Positions 49,346 through 62,799 of a stretch of DNA of 64,000 bases are shown in pieces; position 1 is the first letter of the stretch; each line of letters opens with the position of its first letter. The notes under the pieces are model-generated. The model ran no database searches, was not told where the DNA came from, and saw nothing but the letters and a program-made list of their open reading frames with translations. The position numbers were made by a program, and so were the translations under genes. This DNA comes from Malachius bipustulatus (Eukaryota; Arthropoda; Insecta; Coleoptera; Melyridae): NCBI GenBank assembly GCA_910589415.1, contig OU342631.1, positions 4,278,001 through 4,342,000 of the forward strand, in the 5' to 3' direction.

Positions 49346-49452
49346 TACAGGGTTACTCTAAATAAACGCACATTTTTACGAGGTGATTCCATGGATCTTG
49401 TTGTAAAAAGGGTAAAAAAGGTTGTAGAGATAAACTTTAAGAAAAAAAACTA
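49346..49452. repeat. Solo arm beginning ATACAGGGTTACTCT
   Basis: The terminus belongs to the same broad TACAGGGTK class as the foldback elements, but no inverted partner follows. Probably a truncated copy. Confidence 0.45.
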
Positions 49453-49479
49453 AGATTGTCACTTAAGATCACCTAAAAA

Positions 49480-49612
49480 ATTGTATTATACCCTTTGTGT
49501 TATTTTATTGTGTTTAACAGAATTGGTTAATTAGTTAGTTAATAGTATTTTTTTATTGTGTATTATTTGGAATATTTCCTGTTATTGGGTTTATAACCTG
49601 TTGGAAATAAAG

Positions 49613-49643
<31 letters not shown>
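49480..49643 (+). mobile_element. LINE-like 3' tail ending in (ATT)n
   Basis: An AT-rich untranslated-like segment ends GTTGGAAATAAAGC (an AATAAA signal) followed by about ten ATT units (49614-49643). This is the usual 3' end of many insect non-LTR retrotransposons. No upstream coding sequence remains, so the copy would be strongly 5'-truncated. Confidence 0.55.
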
Positions 49644-50029
49644 TCAATTTGCAGCTATTTAAAATTTAAATAGAGGAGTCCTGGAAGGACGTCAAAGAAG
49701 TCTACTATTCCTACGTATTTCAGTTAATGAAAATTGTTATTTTTATTGGCCTTCATTGCCTAAGTTATATAAGTGCATGCTCAAAAACATTCAATAATAT
49801 ACGACCAAAAAGACACTAGAAGGAGTTATTAACTTTTTTTCAAACCCATGGCAAGATGTAGGTATAGTTATAAAAATGACTTTTTACTAGCATTTATGTC
49901 AGAGTTGCCTAGTTTATTTTAAACCCGACTGACTCTTATATAATAATATAACAAGACACAATCGTATCTTTCATGAAAATATATTGCCACAATTATTGTG
50001 GAAAGTGAATGAAAGTTTTTATTATAAAG
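49644..50029. other. AT-rich intronic DNA, no gene seen
   Basis: Nothing recognisable. Confidence 0.4.
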
Positions 50030-51600
50030 TTACCCTTTATTGAGTCGTGGATGACGTAAATGTTCAGGTCCTTTTCATGGAAGAACAAGAAGGAAAGACT
50101 GCCTGTTAAGGTATTCCATTTAAGGGTTGATAAAGGACCGTACCTTTGTCTGTCCCTTGCGCCTGACAAATTTCCGCCCCTCCCAAGCCATAATTCACTT
50201 CCTTCATCTTATCAATCACCGAGCCCCGTTGCGAGAATAAAATGAAAAATTGACGCCGTCTCGGTTCCTTCATATGCATGATGAATGTCGAGACGCGTGC
50301 CTGTTCCATTTACCCCCTTTTGCGGGGAAGACCCGCAGAGGGACGATGTTGCCGAATTTAATTCCCATTCCGCACGTCTTGGGTCAATGAGGTGTGAGAG
50401 ATACTTTAAGGATTGAAAAGGGATGATATGTAGACACGACAACGTTGCAGCGCTTTCAAAACCACTTCCAAACAACTTGTAGATTTGGCATACATGTTCC
50501 GCGAGAGTATTTATTATCTATGTAAGGGCTTTCACGGCCAAGAGCGCTCAGAGAATGAAAGCCCCTACAAGACTTAGGAAGGGGGATAATAGAGTCGAAA
50601 CCATGCAGTGTTTTACTGTTTTAGCATTCAACGCACAGTGTTAGAAAGAGTGTCGACAATTCTTTTCAGTTTAACCGAGTTTCTGCCGGGTAATAAAAAT
50701 GTAAATAAGCCGCCTGATATTTACATCCTGACAGTCCGGGAAATTCTGGATAACCCACGGGATATCGATTCTGTGGCCGAAATTCTGGCGCTTGTTTGTC
50801 CCGATAAACATCTGAATGTGAGAAATTCATTAGGATTTATGATGTCTTTCAATTTTGTTATTCAAATGTAGCTCTCTTTTGCCTGCACGTGGAACCTCCA
50901 AAAACGATGAAGCAACAAAGGATCGTCAGCAGAACAGGCGTAATGGATTAATAATTGAAGACTAATAAGCCCTTCATGGGAACATGAGTCGAGATAAAGG
51001 GGCGAGGACAGAATGCGACTCACATTGTAATCACGCGGATGTTTGAACTGATACCTCCCTGGTCTAATATTTGCTAGGAAACCGGCTTCCTTCCTTTATA
51101 ACAATGCAACGCATAGGCCCAGAACGCCATCATTACAACCACTGCACGCCTCGATAAACTCGCAAATCGTTAATTATTTCCAGCTTTTCCTTGTCTCCGT
51201 TTTAATCTCGTCGAGTCGAATATGGTTTCCGGAATGAGTTCCCTAAGTCGATTTACTTCATGGCGGATGTATAGAAAATCAGCGCAGTTCGGATGCGAGC
51301 AATACTGATAACTAATAGCTCATATCTCGTAGGTTGGCATGTTCCGTAGTATTAATTAATATAACACCTCGGCCTTGCCTCGATTTCGGGCGGTGATTAC
51401 ATTTCCGTGTTCGGCAGACCCTAATTAGCCCCAGAAACCAACCAGACGACGGATCATTGCCTCATTGCCTCCCATGATCGGGTAATATTGAGGCACAACA
51501 CTAATGGCAATCGACATTGATCAACAGCCACTCAATCAGGTGATCGATTAGCGCCAGAAACAATCCCTGGACGTGCGTAACACACCAACGAAATCAATTA
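50030..51600. other. GC-richer, repeat-poor island
   Basis: The longest block of balanced composition in the window. TAATTA homeodomain-type cores occur at 51350 and 51422, and repeated ATTGCCTC words near 51455. Overlapping frames 50060-50245, 50106-50309, 50212-50475 and 50608-50871 have no domain. The best candidate in the window for conserved intronic enhancer sequence, but this is inference. Confidence 0.3.
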
Positions 51601-51938
51601 TGCATTTGCTGAAGTAGAACTACAGTTTAAATTGGAAAACTTATACAAATTCGATAGAGATTTTTATCACAACTTGATCGTTTAATAGGGAATAATTTCC
51701 GTCACTATAATGGATTGAATTTTTTTTACTACCCTTATTATTGGAATCTCGTAAACTTTAGAAGACAGGGTCAATTAAATTACAGAAATGTGGCATAATT
51801 TTATACGTAGGTACCTTTTTTTAGGAATTTTTTTTTCTGATATATGGTGAATAAACTGAAAATTAGAGACTCCCTATTCGAGCCACATCATTCTTTTTAT
51901 TGAAGATTATTAAATTAGATTTTTTTTAGGTTTACAAT
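51601..51938. other. AT-rich intronic DNA, no gene seen
   Basis: Nothing recognisable. Confidence 0.4.
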
Positions 51939-52311
51939 ATACAGGGTTATAACTACTTCGTTGCTTACTACTTACCAGGGATATCGGAAACCGTAACTGA
52001 TACCGGGTCGGTTAAATTAGCCAAAAGTTACCTGATTTTCATCTCAACATGTTGGTGTAAACAGATCTGAAATATCGCTGCTAGTTGATTAAATAACCGC
52101 AAAAAAGTGTGGAGTTTTTGTTTTTGTTCTCTTCTGTTTTGTGGATATATTTTTCTGAAACTTGCTTTTTGCATAAGAGCACTATAGTTTTACTAAATAG
52201 CGTAATTAGTTTTTATTTACTTGTTTAGCTATTGAGATGCGGCTATCAATTATTTTTTTCTTATAAGACGAAAATTTAGCAACATTGTGCTAATTTAACC
52301 GACCTGTGTAT
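51939..52311. repeat. Small inverted repeat next to an ATACAGGGTTATAAC terminus
   Basis: GGTCGGTTAAATTAGC (52006-52021) is answered exactly by GCTAATTTAACCGACC (52289-52304). About 60 bases to the left, ATATACAGGGTTATAACTAC is another foldback-class terminus. Either a nested small element or a decayed foldback. Confidence 0.6.
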
Positions 52312-53009
52312 GTCACGATTTATGCATTTTGACATTTCAAAAATTTTCAAAACCGACTAGATCTTATGGTTTTCCTAGTCAGCGTTTTTATGACCGTCAA
52401 AAATAAAAAGACTAATAAAAGTCTATCACATTAAAAAATTTCGAGAACGCTTTTCTTATTTTTTCGAAAACAAGAAAAATAATTTAGGAGTTGCCCATGG
52501 TGTTAAAAACCAGAAGGCAAGCAATATGAACAATATGACTGCATTTTGATGTCATTCGATGAAACTTTTTTTTTCTTTTTCGAGAAATAAAGAAGATAAT
52601 GTGCACATCTTTTTTTGAAAATGTAGATTTTTTGGTATCCTTTTTTATTAGAGAGAATGCCATAAAAAAATTGGCATAAGAGAAACAAAAGTGGACTCTG
52701 AAATTTCTAGGATTTAGTAGGCTTTTGGACGCTTTTGGAAAGCCCAATGGATAGCTCCTGCGACGACTTTTGGAAACTTCAAAAAGTAATCAATTTAATT
52801 TCAAAAATTGATAAAGATATGAAAAAGTAATCTCGATTTTACAGTTTTTCAGCATATATTTCAGTTAAAGTCAGTTAAATGGGGGCAAAATTGCGTATTT
52901 TTATGCTGATCAGTAATCTAAAAAAAATTGATCTGTCATTATTTAGTTGTCAAAATATTGGAAGAAACCCCAAATTTGCAATTTTTGTTTTTATTTTTTT
53001 ATTTAGTGA

Positions 53010-53261
53010 TCAATCATGCAAGCCACAAGGAATCCAAACATAATTTCCAACTAGCTGTAACACTTCTAGATGGGGAACATCGATGATTTTCGATTTTCTT
53101 ATGGGAGCCATATTGGATTTTCCCCTTTTTGAACGCAATTTATTTATTTGATTACGAAAATTTATAACACTTTCGTGAACGTCTTTCAACTTTTGGAAAA
53201 GTTTACAGATTTGACGTGGAGCTTCTTCTTCACCGCGGACTTCCCCCCCATCTGTCGACAA
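53010..53261 (-). CDS. Unrecognised 83-codon open frame (doubtful)
   Basis: The frame is charged and free of low-complexity runs, with an Arg/Lys-rich centre and a plausible helical segment (LFQKLKDVHESVINF, about residues 21-35). The surroundings resemble transposon-derived DNA (CCATATTGGATTTT-type words). I do not recognise a family; a fragment of a mobile-element protein is the simplest guess. Confidence 0.15.
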   Translation of the reverse strand: MSTDGGEVRGEEEAPRQICKLFQKLKDVHESVINFRNQINKLRSKRGKSNMAPIRKSKIIDVPHLEVLQLVGNYVWIPCGLHD

Positions 53262-53822
53262 CGAAAAATTCTGCCAGGTTTTCTAGGGCTATGAACTCAA
53301 CTTTGGAAGTAGAGTGATGCCATGAGATGACTTCGCCAGCGACTAAATTTTAAATGTAAACATTACTGAACTTTCATTTATTTAATAATTATTGTAAATA
53401 TTTAAAAAACTGTTGAGTATATAAATATTTATGCACTTTTTTTACCAGAAATATCTAGATTGTGAAAAATTTGTCAAATGAAAACGTTTCTATAATGGCG
53501 TAAAAATTTGGGGGTACACAAGTTGGACACCTATAAACCAGACGTCCCTGGTTCAAGTTACATACATGTAAATATTACTTTAACATTAGTCTTATTAATA
53601 GAAAAGCGAAACAGGAAATTTCATTAAAAAATATTAAGCCTTTTTGGAGTTACACAAAAAATTACTTTTTTTGGAACATTTACTTAACACTTTTATAATT
53701 TTCTTCATTTTAATCTTCGTATAATCTTCGCTAATGTTCAATTTATCAATATCTAAAAGTTTTCAGTGACATTAATAAAATGAATATTTCTTCACTTAAA
53801 AACTTTCCTTAGAATAGACTAA

Positions 53823-53971
53823 TGCCCGTATTCACAAACGATAATTTCCTAAATAATTACGTAATCAATTATACCCATCTCACTCTATTTCAAAAAAACT
53901 GCATATCTCCATCTCACTCATTTAATTAATTACGTAATTATTTAGGAAATTATCGTTTGTGAATACGGGCA
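53823..53971. mobile_element. 149-bp MITE with TAA target duplication
   Basis: TGCCCGTATTCACAAACGAT faces ATCGTTTGTGAATACGGGCA exactly, and pairing continues through AATTTCCTAAATAATTACGTAAT. TAA flanks both ends (53820-53822, 53972-53974). Three-base T-A-A duplications are typical of PIF/Harbinger-type transposons, so I infer that superfamily. It shares the CCCGTATTCA end with 18528-18692. Confidence 0.85.
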
Positions 53972-53974
53972 TAA

Positions 53975-56900
53975 ATCGTAAATAATTTCTCACTTGTTTC
54001 AAAACTTTTTTGATTTGATTAAAGAATGCAGTTACAACGTAATTAAATAGACAAAAGGTCGCCAAAGGCATAAAGTATACTCGGATGTTGTCTTTAAATA
54101 AATTAGGTACAGTATGAACAATCTGTCTTACGAAAGCTTTCAGCGGATTATCAGATTATAGTCTCTATAATAATTATTCATCGGACTTAATACGTTTGGT
54201 GGAACATTTCACTAGAACAATCATCGATTTAGTTTATACACGAGAGAGTAGAGACGAAGATCCATTTAAATTCAAACGCATTAATTATACCTAAGATTAC
54301 ATATATAAGATCTAAGGTTTAGTATCATAGTCAAACAATGAACTTCGTTAAAACTGGAAAGGCGGAACTGGAGTGAATTGAAGTGCCCTAAATATTTGCA
54401 CTGAAGTAATGTCTTCTGACCGTTTGAAAGAATTCGATGTGAACCGGCAAGCTCTCGATCATACATCGAGAGGTCTCATTGGAATGGTCCGTTCTCCTTC
54501 ATCGAGCTTACAGTTTACGTTTGTCCATCCGGCAACTTCATCTAAACTTTTCTCCCGGACTTCAAGAAAATAGAATCAACTCTATAAACTTTTGGATTAG
54601 TGTACGTCGTAGTCAACGAAATGATTGCCCTTTAAAATTTCTATTTGAAATGGAACAAATATGCCATGCCGAATAATAGTTATTTCTGCCAAAGGCACTA
54701 GAATTATAAATCATAATACACGAAGTTTTGATTAACTCGTTTACAGGTGTATTATTAAATAGACGAAATTTGAGCTTCTGATTACTCACCTTCTGGATTG
54801 TGTCCGGAAGGGGCGGATTAAATCAGCAGTAACTATAACCATAGTATAACAATCGTCTATGGAAGGACACTCGAGTAACGGCCCTATAAAGGGCTATGGC
54901 CCATATTCTCTCCATTATCCCGAAGGGATGGAAAGAGGGTAGCATATTCCAGGCACGCTCAAACCTGAAAGGACCTTCTCTGCGACTGGAATCATCGGTC
55001 TCGCTAGGTAGTATACCTACGAATATTCCTTTTTGCATCGTTTACATAATCACATTGCTGCTTCCCTATGATGGAAATAGTCAGTTCTGCTATTGATGCA
55101 TTAGGTATAGCACACAATTATATTTAAACCTTATGAGTATTAAGAAAAAGCTCTCAAGAAAGTTTTTAGTTCAATAAGTTTTAAGTGAAGTAGAGTAGCA
55201 ACTGATGTCATCTTATTTGCTAAAAGATTTGGGTAAGAGTAACTTATTCATTCAGAAAGTAAAGAGTTCGCTCGATTAAAGAATTGGTCGGGCTCTTTCA
55301 TCTGGCGGAGAGGCATTGTCTCGATTCAGAGACCCGGAAATTAGCCGCCACCGCCTCTTCAGAGTAGGGCAGGCTCGGATCGTTTGGGCGGTCTCAAATT
55401 AATTAAACGCCGACACAATACCCCAACACAACTGGAGATATTCGTGTGCTGCTTTGTAACAGCAGCTATTCATCTAAGGAAAGGATCTTATCTTATCAAT
55501 CAAAATCTAAATGTTAGTTAACAAAACAAGATTTAGAATAATGTTTTAATCCTCAGCCGTTTGGATACATGGGTGAAATTAATAAGAGGAAAATTTAGAA
55601 ATAATAAGACTTCTTCGAATGGATAGTTCACAAAATATATTGAAAACAAAAAGAAATTTATAAAAAGATCACGCAATCAATGTAGATTGCTATTGAATAG
55701 AGTACCTGGCATCTTTTGGTAAGAGTGGGAGACATAGCTTTGGACCTTTCCCCGCATGCAAATAGAAGCAGAAAAAGCCTGAATATCAATTGCTGCTGAA
55801 GGAAGGGCGAATTTACGAGATTGCATTCACGCTATATCCAGCTTATCCTAAATAAGTGTCAAATTGTTTATATTTATCCCGGAAATGGAAGTTAGAAGAA
55901 TATCAGTTGATTTGAGAAAGTGGCTACACGAATCCATCATTTCAGTCAAGGGAAAAGATATCCAATATCCAAAATCAAGTTAACTTATATCGAGAACAAT
56001 CCATCAATATGAAAACTTCAAGGAAAATATCTATGGCGTTGAGACACATCATTTCCAAGACATTTTTACAGGTTTCCGTTCGTTTACCTCCCTAGCGAAG
56101 TAGGTGTCCCAGAAATTAAGGTCAAACAGCTTGCGGAATTTCTTTCAAAATAACAATAACATTCAAGCTTAAATCATAATATATCAGGTAGGTATCTAAG
56201 TGTATGTAGGTACTTATCTAGCTTATCTACTTACATATAAAAGCAAATAGCGATTTCTCGATGGTTTCATTCTGGAATTCTAGATGATAGAAATCGTCTA
56301 TACTTTGTTATTTCTAAACAACTCATCATGCAGGAATTATTATTGATTGATTCTGATTGTAGAGATTTGTCAGCTTGAGCTGGGATGCGGATCTTATTAT
56401 AACCATAAAAATTAATGTACAATGGTATAGAATGGGGATATCAAAATAAAGCGAATAATAAAAAATATTTAATAGCTAAGGAATGACAGCGCGAAATTAC
56501 GCGAAATTTGGATTCGGATGAGTTTTATTATAGCCATCATTTTATAAATCGCGGGCAAAACATCTTACGTCATCATTTTTATCAATTCAGAACATAACAG
56601 TGTTGCAAGATTTTTTTGCTGTATTTTTTAAAGCAACGAATTATTTCACACTGATGATTTGAAAAAATCCTCCATAGACTATTGCTTACAGCATAATAAA
56701 TTTTGTTTTCATCGGTTTCTATTCAAATATCCTCTATTATTTTTTTTCTGGTAATTCTGATTACTAAAAGCACCGGACACTCAAAGCAAAAACCAACGTA
56801 AAAACTTCCAAAGACTCCACTTAGGACAAAAGATACAAGCAGCTTTGTGCTCGTTCCAAACTCACTGTGCATAAAAAAACATGCGGCGTATGAACGAACA

Positions 56901-57589
56901 GAATTGCTAACATGAACGGAAGCAACGTTACCGACATGGATGAAAGTTATCAAAGCAAAAAAAAACCGATTCGCAAGCCAAGCATTATTATAAAATTCAA
57001 AATTCACAAATTATGGCAACGAAATGCCAGTTCACCCCATAATAGCTGGCAATTGGCACGAGCGAAAGCTCACATCTACCACCGACTGCCCGGATAGAAA
57101 GAGACATTTCAACTATATTGGTGTAAAAGTGGCTTATATATGTGATCATCTCCCGCGCAGCCAAATCAACTCCAGGACATACATACATATAAAACAACCG
57201 TATTATCAATATGACTAATCGTCTTGAAAAATACCTTCTTCTCCCATAATTAGTATCCTGTATAAGTATCCTATATATACTAAATTATATACGCCAAGTA
57301 GGTAAGTATCTGATGTTCGCGAAGCCTCGTGGACTTTTTCCGCAATTCGGTAAGTCAGCGTAACTTTGCTTCCCAATCCTTGACAGCTTTCGTATCGATA
57401 AAATAAAACCTTTTTAAAAATTATTATTTGGCATTGTATTTATAGAAGTTTTTTAATTTATATGATTACAATTATTATTAAACGTAATTATAAGTAGTCA
57501 GTCTCGACTACTTTCGTTCTAAATCGCGGTGTCGACTAATGGGCTGCTACAGAGCTTTGAAGTCGACACCCTTAAGTGCCAATTTAAAA
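53975..57589. other. Intronic DNA with a GC-richer part at about 54830-55440
   Basis: The GC-richer part includes CTGGCGGAGAGGCATTGTC near 55301 and AATTAATTAAACGCC near 55398. No gene was recognised. Mixed open frames on both strands at 54823-55096 and 56723-57218 show no domain. Confidence 0.35.
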
Positions 57590-58003
57590 AAAAATTCCAA
57601 CATCATTCATTTATCTATATGATATGTCCACGTTTGCCCAACCCAATTTTTGTTTGTCCACCCTTCAAAACTGAAACGTTATTCATTTTTCTGCGATTTG
57701 TTCACGTTCGTCTACTCGAAATTTGCGTTTGTAAAAAAATTTCTTATAACGAAATTTAAAAAATAATTGAAAACAGCACGAAATGCGAATTTTTATAAAA
57801 TTCAAACAGCATTCGTTTTTCCATGATTTCTTAATATTTATCCAAACAAAATCATCTTCGTTTGTCCACCCGTCAAAAAAAAAATTACAGCAAAATGAAA
57901 AAAAATAAAAAATCAGCACCCCCTATGAATATTTGTCTTTGTCAATAATTTTCATACAGGATACATTCATCCAGAATTTGTCCACGTTAGTTTGTTCACC
58001 CAC
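57590..58003 (-). repeat. Minisatellite array, reverse orientation (~130-bp unit)
   Basis: The unit mark GTTTGTCCACCC recurs (ends at 57663, 57871 and, as GTTTGTTCACCC, 58002), with GAATTTTTATAAAATTCAAA and CAGCACGAAATGCG between. These are reverse complements of the units at 58921-59413. Confidence 0.7.
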
Positions 58004-58106
58004 AACAGAAAGTTACAAAGACTTTATAAAAAACAATTATTCTTATAAAAACCTCAGCTGACAGTTATACGTACTGTTAACAAATACACAATAGTATATT
58101 CTATAT

Positions 58107-58231
58107 CAAGGGCGGAAAGAAGTTCATTTCAGCGAGTATGAAGTTATCGGGCCGAGCGGAGCGGAGCGGAGCGTAGCGGAGCAAGGGTCGATTGAATACG
58201 AGCTGAAATGGACTTCTGATCCGGCCGAGAT
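58107..58231. repeat. Hairpin with GGAGC pentamer loop
   Basis: CTATATCAAGGGCGGAAAGAAG faces CTTCTGATCCGGCCGAGATATAG, and TTCATTTCAGC faces GCTGAAATGGA, giving a stem of about 32 bases. The loop holds GAGCGGAGCGGAGCGGAGC and a variant unit (58153-58183). The sequence then continues to 58756, where GATGCGCTAAAAAAATA faces TATTTTTTAGCGCATC of 58240-58255, so a roughly 515-bp inverted-ended element abuts the hairpin. Confidence 0.65.
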
Positions 58232-58920
58232 ATAGACGCTATTTTTTAGCGCATCACGTTAGAACACTGAATACTTTGACTTGTTAGCTCGTTGGCGAAT
58301 TTGTGGTGGCGTACAAATTAATTCACTGTCAGTGTAATTTTCCTGTCGAGCGTTAATTTTGTTTCTTTATTGACGAAACCTCAGAAACTAGTAACCCCCG
58401 TTAATCGATATAATTAGATAGGTACCTACCTGTTATTATATTTCCAGCTCGTTTAGACTTGATTGAAATATGCGCGTAGGTATAGTGGTCTCGGTTTAGT
58501 TGTCAGCTGTGTGCTTCAATTTCGCTCTCACCTGCCGCGTAATCACTAACTGATAACACTATCAGTAGTTAGTTGCTACAGTAATTACTCCTAAATCTGT
58601 CCGCCCTAGGGCCAGAAAAAACGTTCGTTGCGGGCTGGAAAATTTTCTACGCTTGGAAGCGAGCTGCTGTTGCATGCAGGCTGCAATATGCGTCATTCCG
58701 CCGGCTACTGAGCTACTGAAAAATCGTCTTTCAGAGGCGATGCGCTAAAAAAATATAACAGTAACTGGTTCTGAGCACTTTCGACTGCATTTTCTTCAAT
58801 ATAAGCACTGACATGCTGCTAATTACAAACATCATATTATAAAATTGTCATAATTGCCAATATGACTGTCCATTTATTATTCTTCTTTGTCGATCCACTA
58901 ATATAAATAACATTCTTGGG

Positions 58921-59413
58921 GGTGGACAAACGGAAATTTTGGCTGGAAAAACGTAGACGAATCGTGGAAAAACGAATGTCGATTAAATTTTATAAAAAAT
59001 CGCATTTGGTACTGCTGTTTTTCTTCAATTCAATTTGGTCGTATTTTTTTTTATTGAGGGTGGGCAAACAAAACATTTGGTTGAACAAACGTGGACAAAC
59101 GAAGCCCATTGAATTTCATAAGAATTTGCATTTGGTGCTGCTGTCAGTTGTTTTTTCAGTTCGATCGTAACTTTTTTTCTGAAGGGTGGAGACTGGAGAG
59201 ACAAAAATTTTGTTTGTACAAACTTGGAAAATTTGTGGATAAACGAACGCCGTTTGAATTTTATAAAAACTCGCATTAGGTGCTGCTGTCAATTTTTAAA
59301 TTGTCGTAACTTTTTTTAAGGGTGGACAAACGAAAATTTAAGTTTGATAAAACATGGATAAATCGTGAACAAACAAATGCCCTTTGAATTTAATAACAAT
59401 TTGTACTTAAGTG
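58921..59413 (+). repeat. Minisatellite array, forward orientation (~126-138 bp unit)
   Basis: GGTGGACAAACG-type unit starts lie at 58921, 59059, 59185 and 59321, giving periods of 138, 126 and 136 bp. Each unit carries GAATTTTATAAAAA and CGCATTTGGTGCTGCTGT. Open frames 58916-59170, 59025-59276 and 59091-59279 arise because the period keeps frames open by chance. Confidence 0.8.
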
Positions 59414-62400
59414 ACAAAATTCTCTAATCATACCGGCTGATTTTAAATGATTGAAAATTTTCAAGCGAGTTGGTTGTAATGAATTACTAAATTAATGTTT
59501 GAGTTTGACATTCTGTTTATTTTGAATTTCCAAGTTGCTAAGCTTGTCAGAAAGTCAGTAGCTTAAATGTTGTATGCTAATCAAGTTAGATCGAAATTAA
59601 ATAAATTAATCCGTTAGACTCTGAACTACCTACAATTTATTTAAAATCTTTGATAGTCAATTACGTTTTCTTCCAAAATAAGTTCAACAATTCGATATAC
59701 GTGAAAATCGAGCACAACACTTTTTCAGTCGTTGCATATTTTCGGACGTGTGTTTTCAATGCCGACGTAAATTGAATAGACTCAAAACCCGGTTGTTTTG
59801 AGCAGTTTTACGAAATGTTTATGGGGGAAGTAAATATCGATTTCAATTTATTGAGCCAACTAACACTACGACAGAATTATGTAAATATAGGTCAAACTAC
59901 TAGCACTTTGAAAGTCAAATCTACATTGATAAATCAGAATAATTGAACAAACGATATTGAAAACAGGATCCAACAAAGTCCACAGAAATGAACCAGGACA
60001 TTATCTGGCCAATCAGGTTAGTTCTCACCCCTTTTGGTTTTTATTCACGTTCATATAACTGCTTTTCTCCTCTTTAGGATTTTCATATAGCATCTGTCGG
60101 TTTTTGCCAATTTATTTGTAAATTTTCAGTCATCTAGTACGCGAAAACGTACATTCGTTGAATTTATTCTGTCTGTCATCGGATGGAGTATATAGCAATT
60201 ACCACTCACTTGAAAATTTTCAATAATTCAAAATCACTCGGTATAATAATTACATTAGTTTTTAGATATCTATTTGACGCGATATATGTGACAATTTGTC
60301 GATTTGTCATCACTTGTAATAGTTTTGTTAGGAATCAAGAAAGTGCAGACAGTTGTTTACAACAGTACCGTCAAGAAGATTTGACAATCACTTGTTAGTC
60401 CATTGGCTAAAAAGTATGCCCCAAGTAAAATGTCTTCTCTGTATTGCGATCAGTGCATGGATGGTAATAACAGATCATTAATTCGGAAACAACCGACCGA
60501 CATCGCAAGACATGCACCCGAGAACTGGAGAAGATTTCTTGGTGGAGAATTGTTTTGCGGTGGCAAATCATACTGGGTATATAAGTCATATGGCAGTACG
60601 TTGAATTCTTAACTAAAATCGGGATTAGGAGGAGAAATCTTTTAAAATTCCCAAGCTAAAACAGCAGATTGAACAATGGGATAATTATACAAGTCGATTA
60701 CAGTGTTTCTTTGGTCGGGAATTTATGAGTGTGAAGCGGGACCGGGAATTAAACCAGACGTAGCCTAACTATTAATTCTGATCAGTGCTCTAGAAGTCCG
60801 CTTGTATTGGAAGTGCGAGATTAGAATGTCTCAGTAGCGAGAAGTTGTCAAGTTGCAACTTAGAGATCCGTCCACATCGTTGTGTGTGTTCAATATTCCA
60901 TTCTCCCGTGTTAATCTCAGATTGTACGATTTGTACTGCGTCTCATTGCTTTAGATACACAGATCCTCCTTGGTCTTTAGCAGGATAATTTTCAGAATCA
61001 ATCTGTGTAATATAATATCGCTCTAGCGCTTTTAGTAAATTTAATATCAGAGTAGGTAACTGATTTAACAACAAGCAACAATAATAATACACAAAAGCCA
61101 TGGATATATTTGAAAATAAATAACGGGATGATAATATACTGGGAGCTTGAAAATTTAATTTCACAATAATTATACAAATATAAACAACATTACCGATGAT
61201 ATTGAGCAAATAATTATTATATCTGGAATAACTAATAATAATTTAGATCCTTGTTATTAATGATGTAAAATTGAACAAGTAGAGTCTGACGATCTGTGTT
61301 ATTACAATAATAATTGCTAATGGGCATAGCTAACCTACCTACTGAAATCAGTCTTTTTTCATATAAATGTATCATGTAGAATGTTAAAAAAAACGTACCT
61401 ATACACTTATTATGCGTCAAATAACAACAAAAATTTTTATATTAGAATTCAGGCCCTTTTTTCTGAATCATGAAGTACCCTTTCGGGGGATCTGAAATTA
61501 TTGGTGGGACCAGATATTGTCGCTCATAATATAGCATTGATTTGAGGATATTTAAAGGCAAAAGCAGACCACAGCGGACCGTTGAATATCTTGAGGAGAC
61601 CCGAGAAAATGTTCTAAGCGGTTTCCAATAACGGCTGTTCGTTGATCAAGAAACGGACGGACATAAGTTTGAATATTCAATTTAGACTTTAGTTTTATGA
61701 ACGGGTGATGTTTTGTTGTGTTTATTTATGTTGAGGTTTTTAAGTTAATTTATATTTAAGTTATCTCTAATTTAGTACTAAAAAATTATTGACTTTTCAA
61801 CTAATAGAAAACTTTCTCTGGCTCTGGTATCTTACGTTGAATGCTTGACAAGCAAACGTCTACTTTCTGAATTTTGAACAGCCCTATTTTAACCTGTTAA
61901 TTCCAGAACTAACACCTTCCCGCGTTATATATTTTTGTAATCAGAAAAAACCCTAATTCATTTTTTCATATGCAAAACTTTGGTTTTTTAAAATTTTAAT
62001 TAATTTCATTCCATCGGAATTTTGTACTATGCACGATTTGTATACAAATAATAATTAAATTGCTAGTTATATCATATTATATAAACTAATACAGCTAAGA
62101 TAATTGTGTGTATGTGACAGTATTTACATTCGTCATCCTGGCACGGTTGCTTACATTAAATGCATATTCTCTTGCATCCATTCAGGAGTACGTATGTATG
62201 TATGTTACTTTGACTGCGGGAGATGATCTCATTTTTTTGGTTTGAAGCAAATTTGGGAGACCTAGAGGATACTGTAACTCTGCTGTACATATTTGACTTA
62301 GATATGTTTCAATATTATGTTTGTTTTCATTACAATAAAAGAAAGTATGCTCCAAGTCTCCCAATTCACCACAAATACAATATTAGTAGGAGTGGCGGCA

Positions 62401-62799
62401 AGATCAATTTTATGTAGGTGACTAAGCCGTGATTAAATCTTGGAGGAGATTTGGTTCCTGTTCATTTTAATCTTTTTAAACCACGTTTCGTTTGAAGACG
62501 TATTCAGCAGTAAATCATCAATATCTACTGATAAAATAAAAAAACAGGGCATCGTTATAGTTCCCTATAGACACTGCATGCAGTATCATAGTGCATGACA
62601 ATTTTAATATCTACAATGATTATCAACTTCATGGTTTCAGTGAATCCAAATCACCAATCAAATTACATTTTCCATTTTCCCAATTCCGATTGTCAATAAT
62701 TCATAGTATTAAGTCACGCTTGATTACACAAACATTTACCTATAAGTAGGTACATTTGGAACATTTACGAGCTTATAGAGACAAATATACACATAACAC
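59414..62799. other. Intronic DNA, no gene seen
   Basis: A slightly GC-richer part at about 60380-60940. Open frames 60183-60398, 60403-60612 and 60943-61209 show no domain. Confidence 0.4.

Noticed and set aside
58916..59279. Lys/Arg/Phe-rich repetitive open frames
   Set aside because: They are produced by the minisatellite units, not by a gene.
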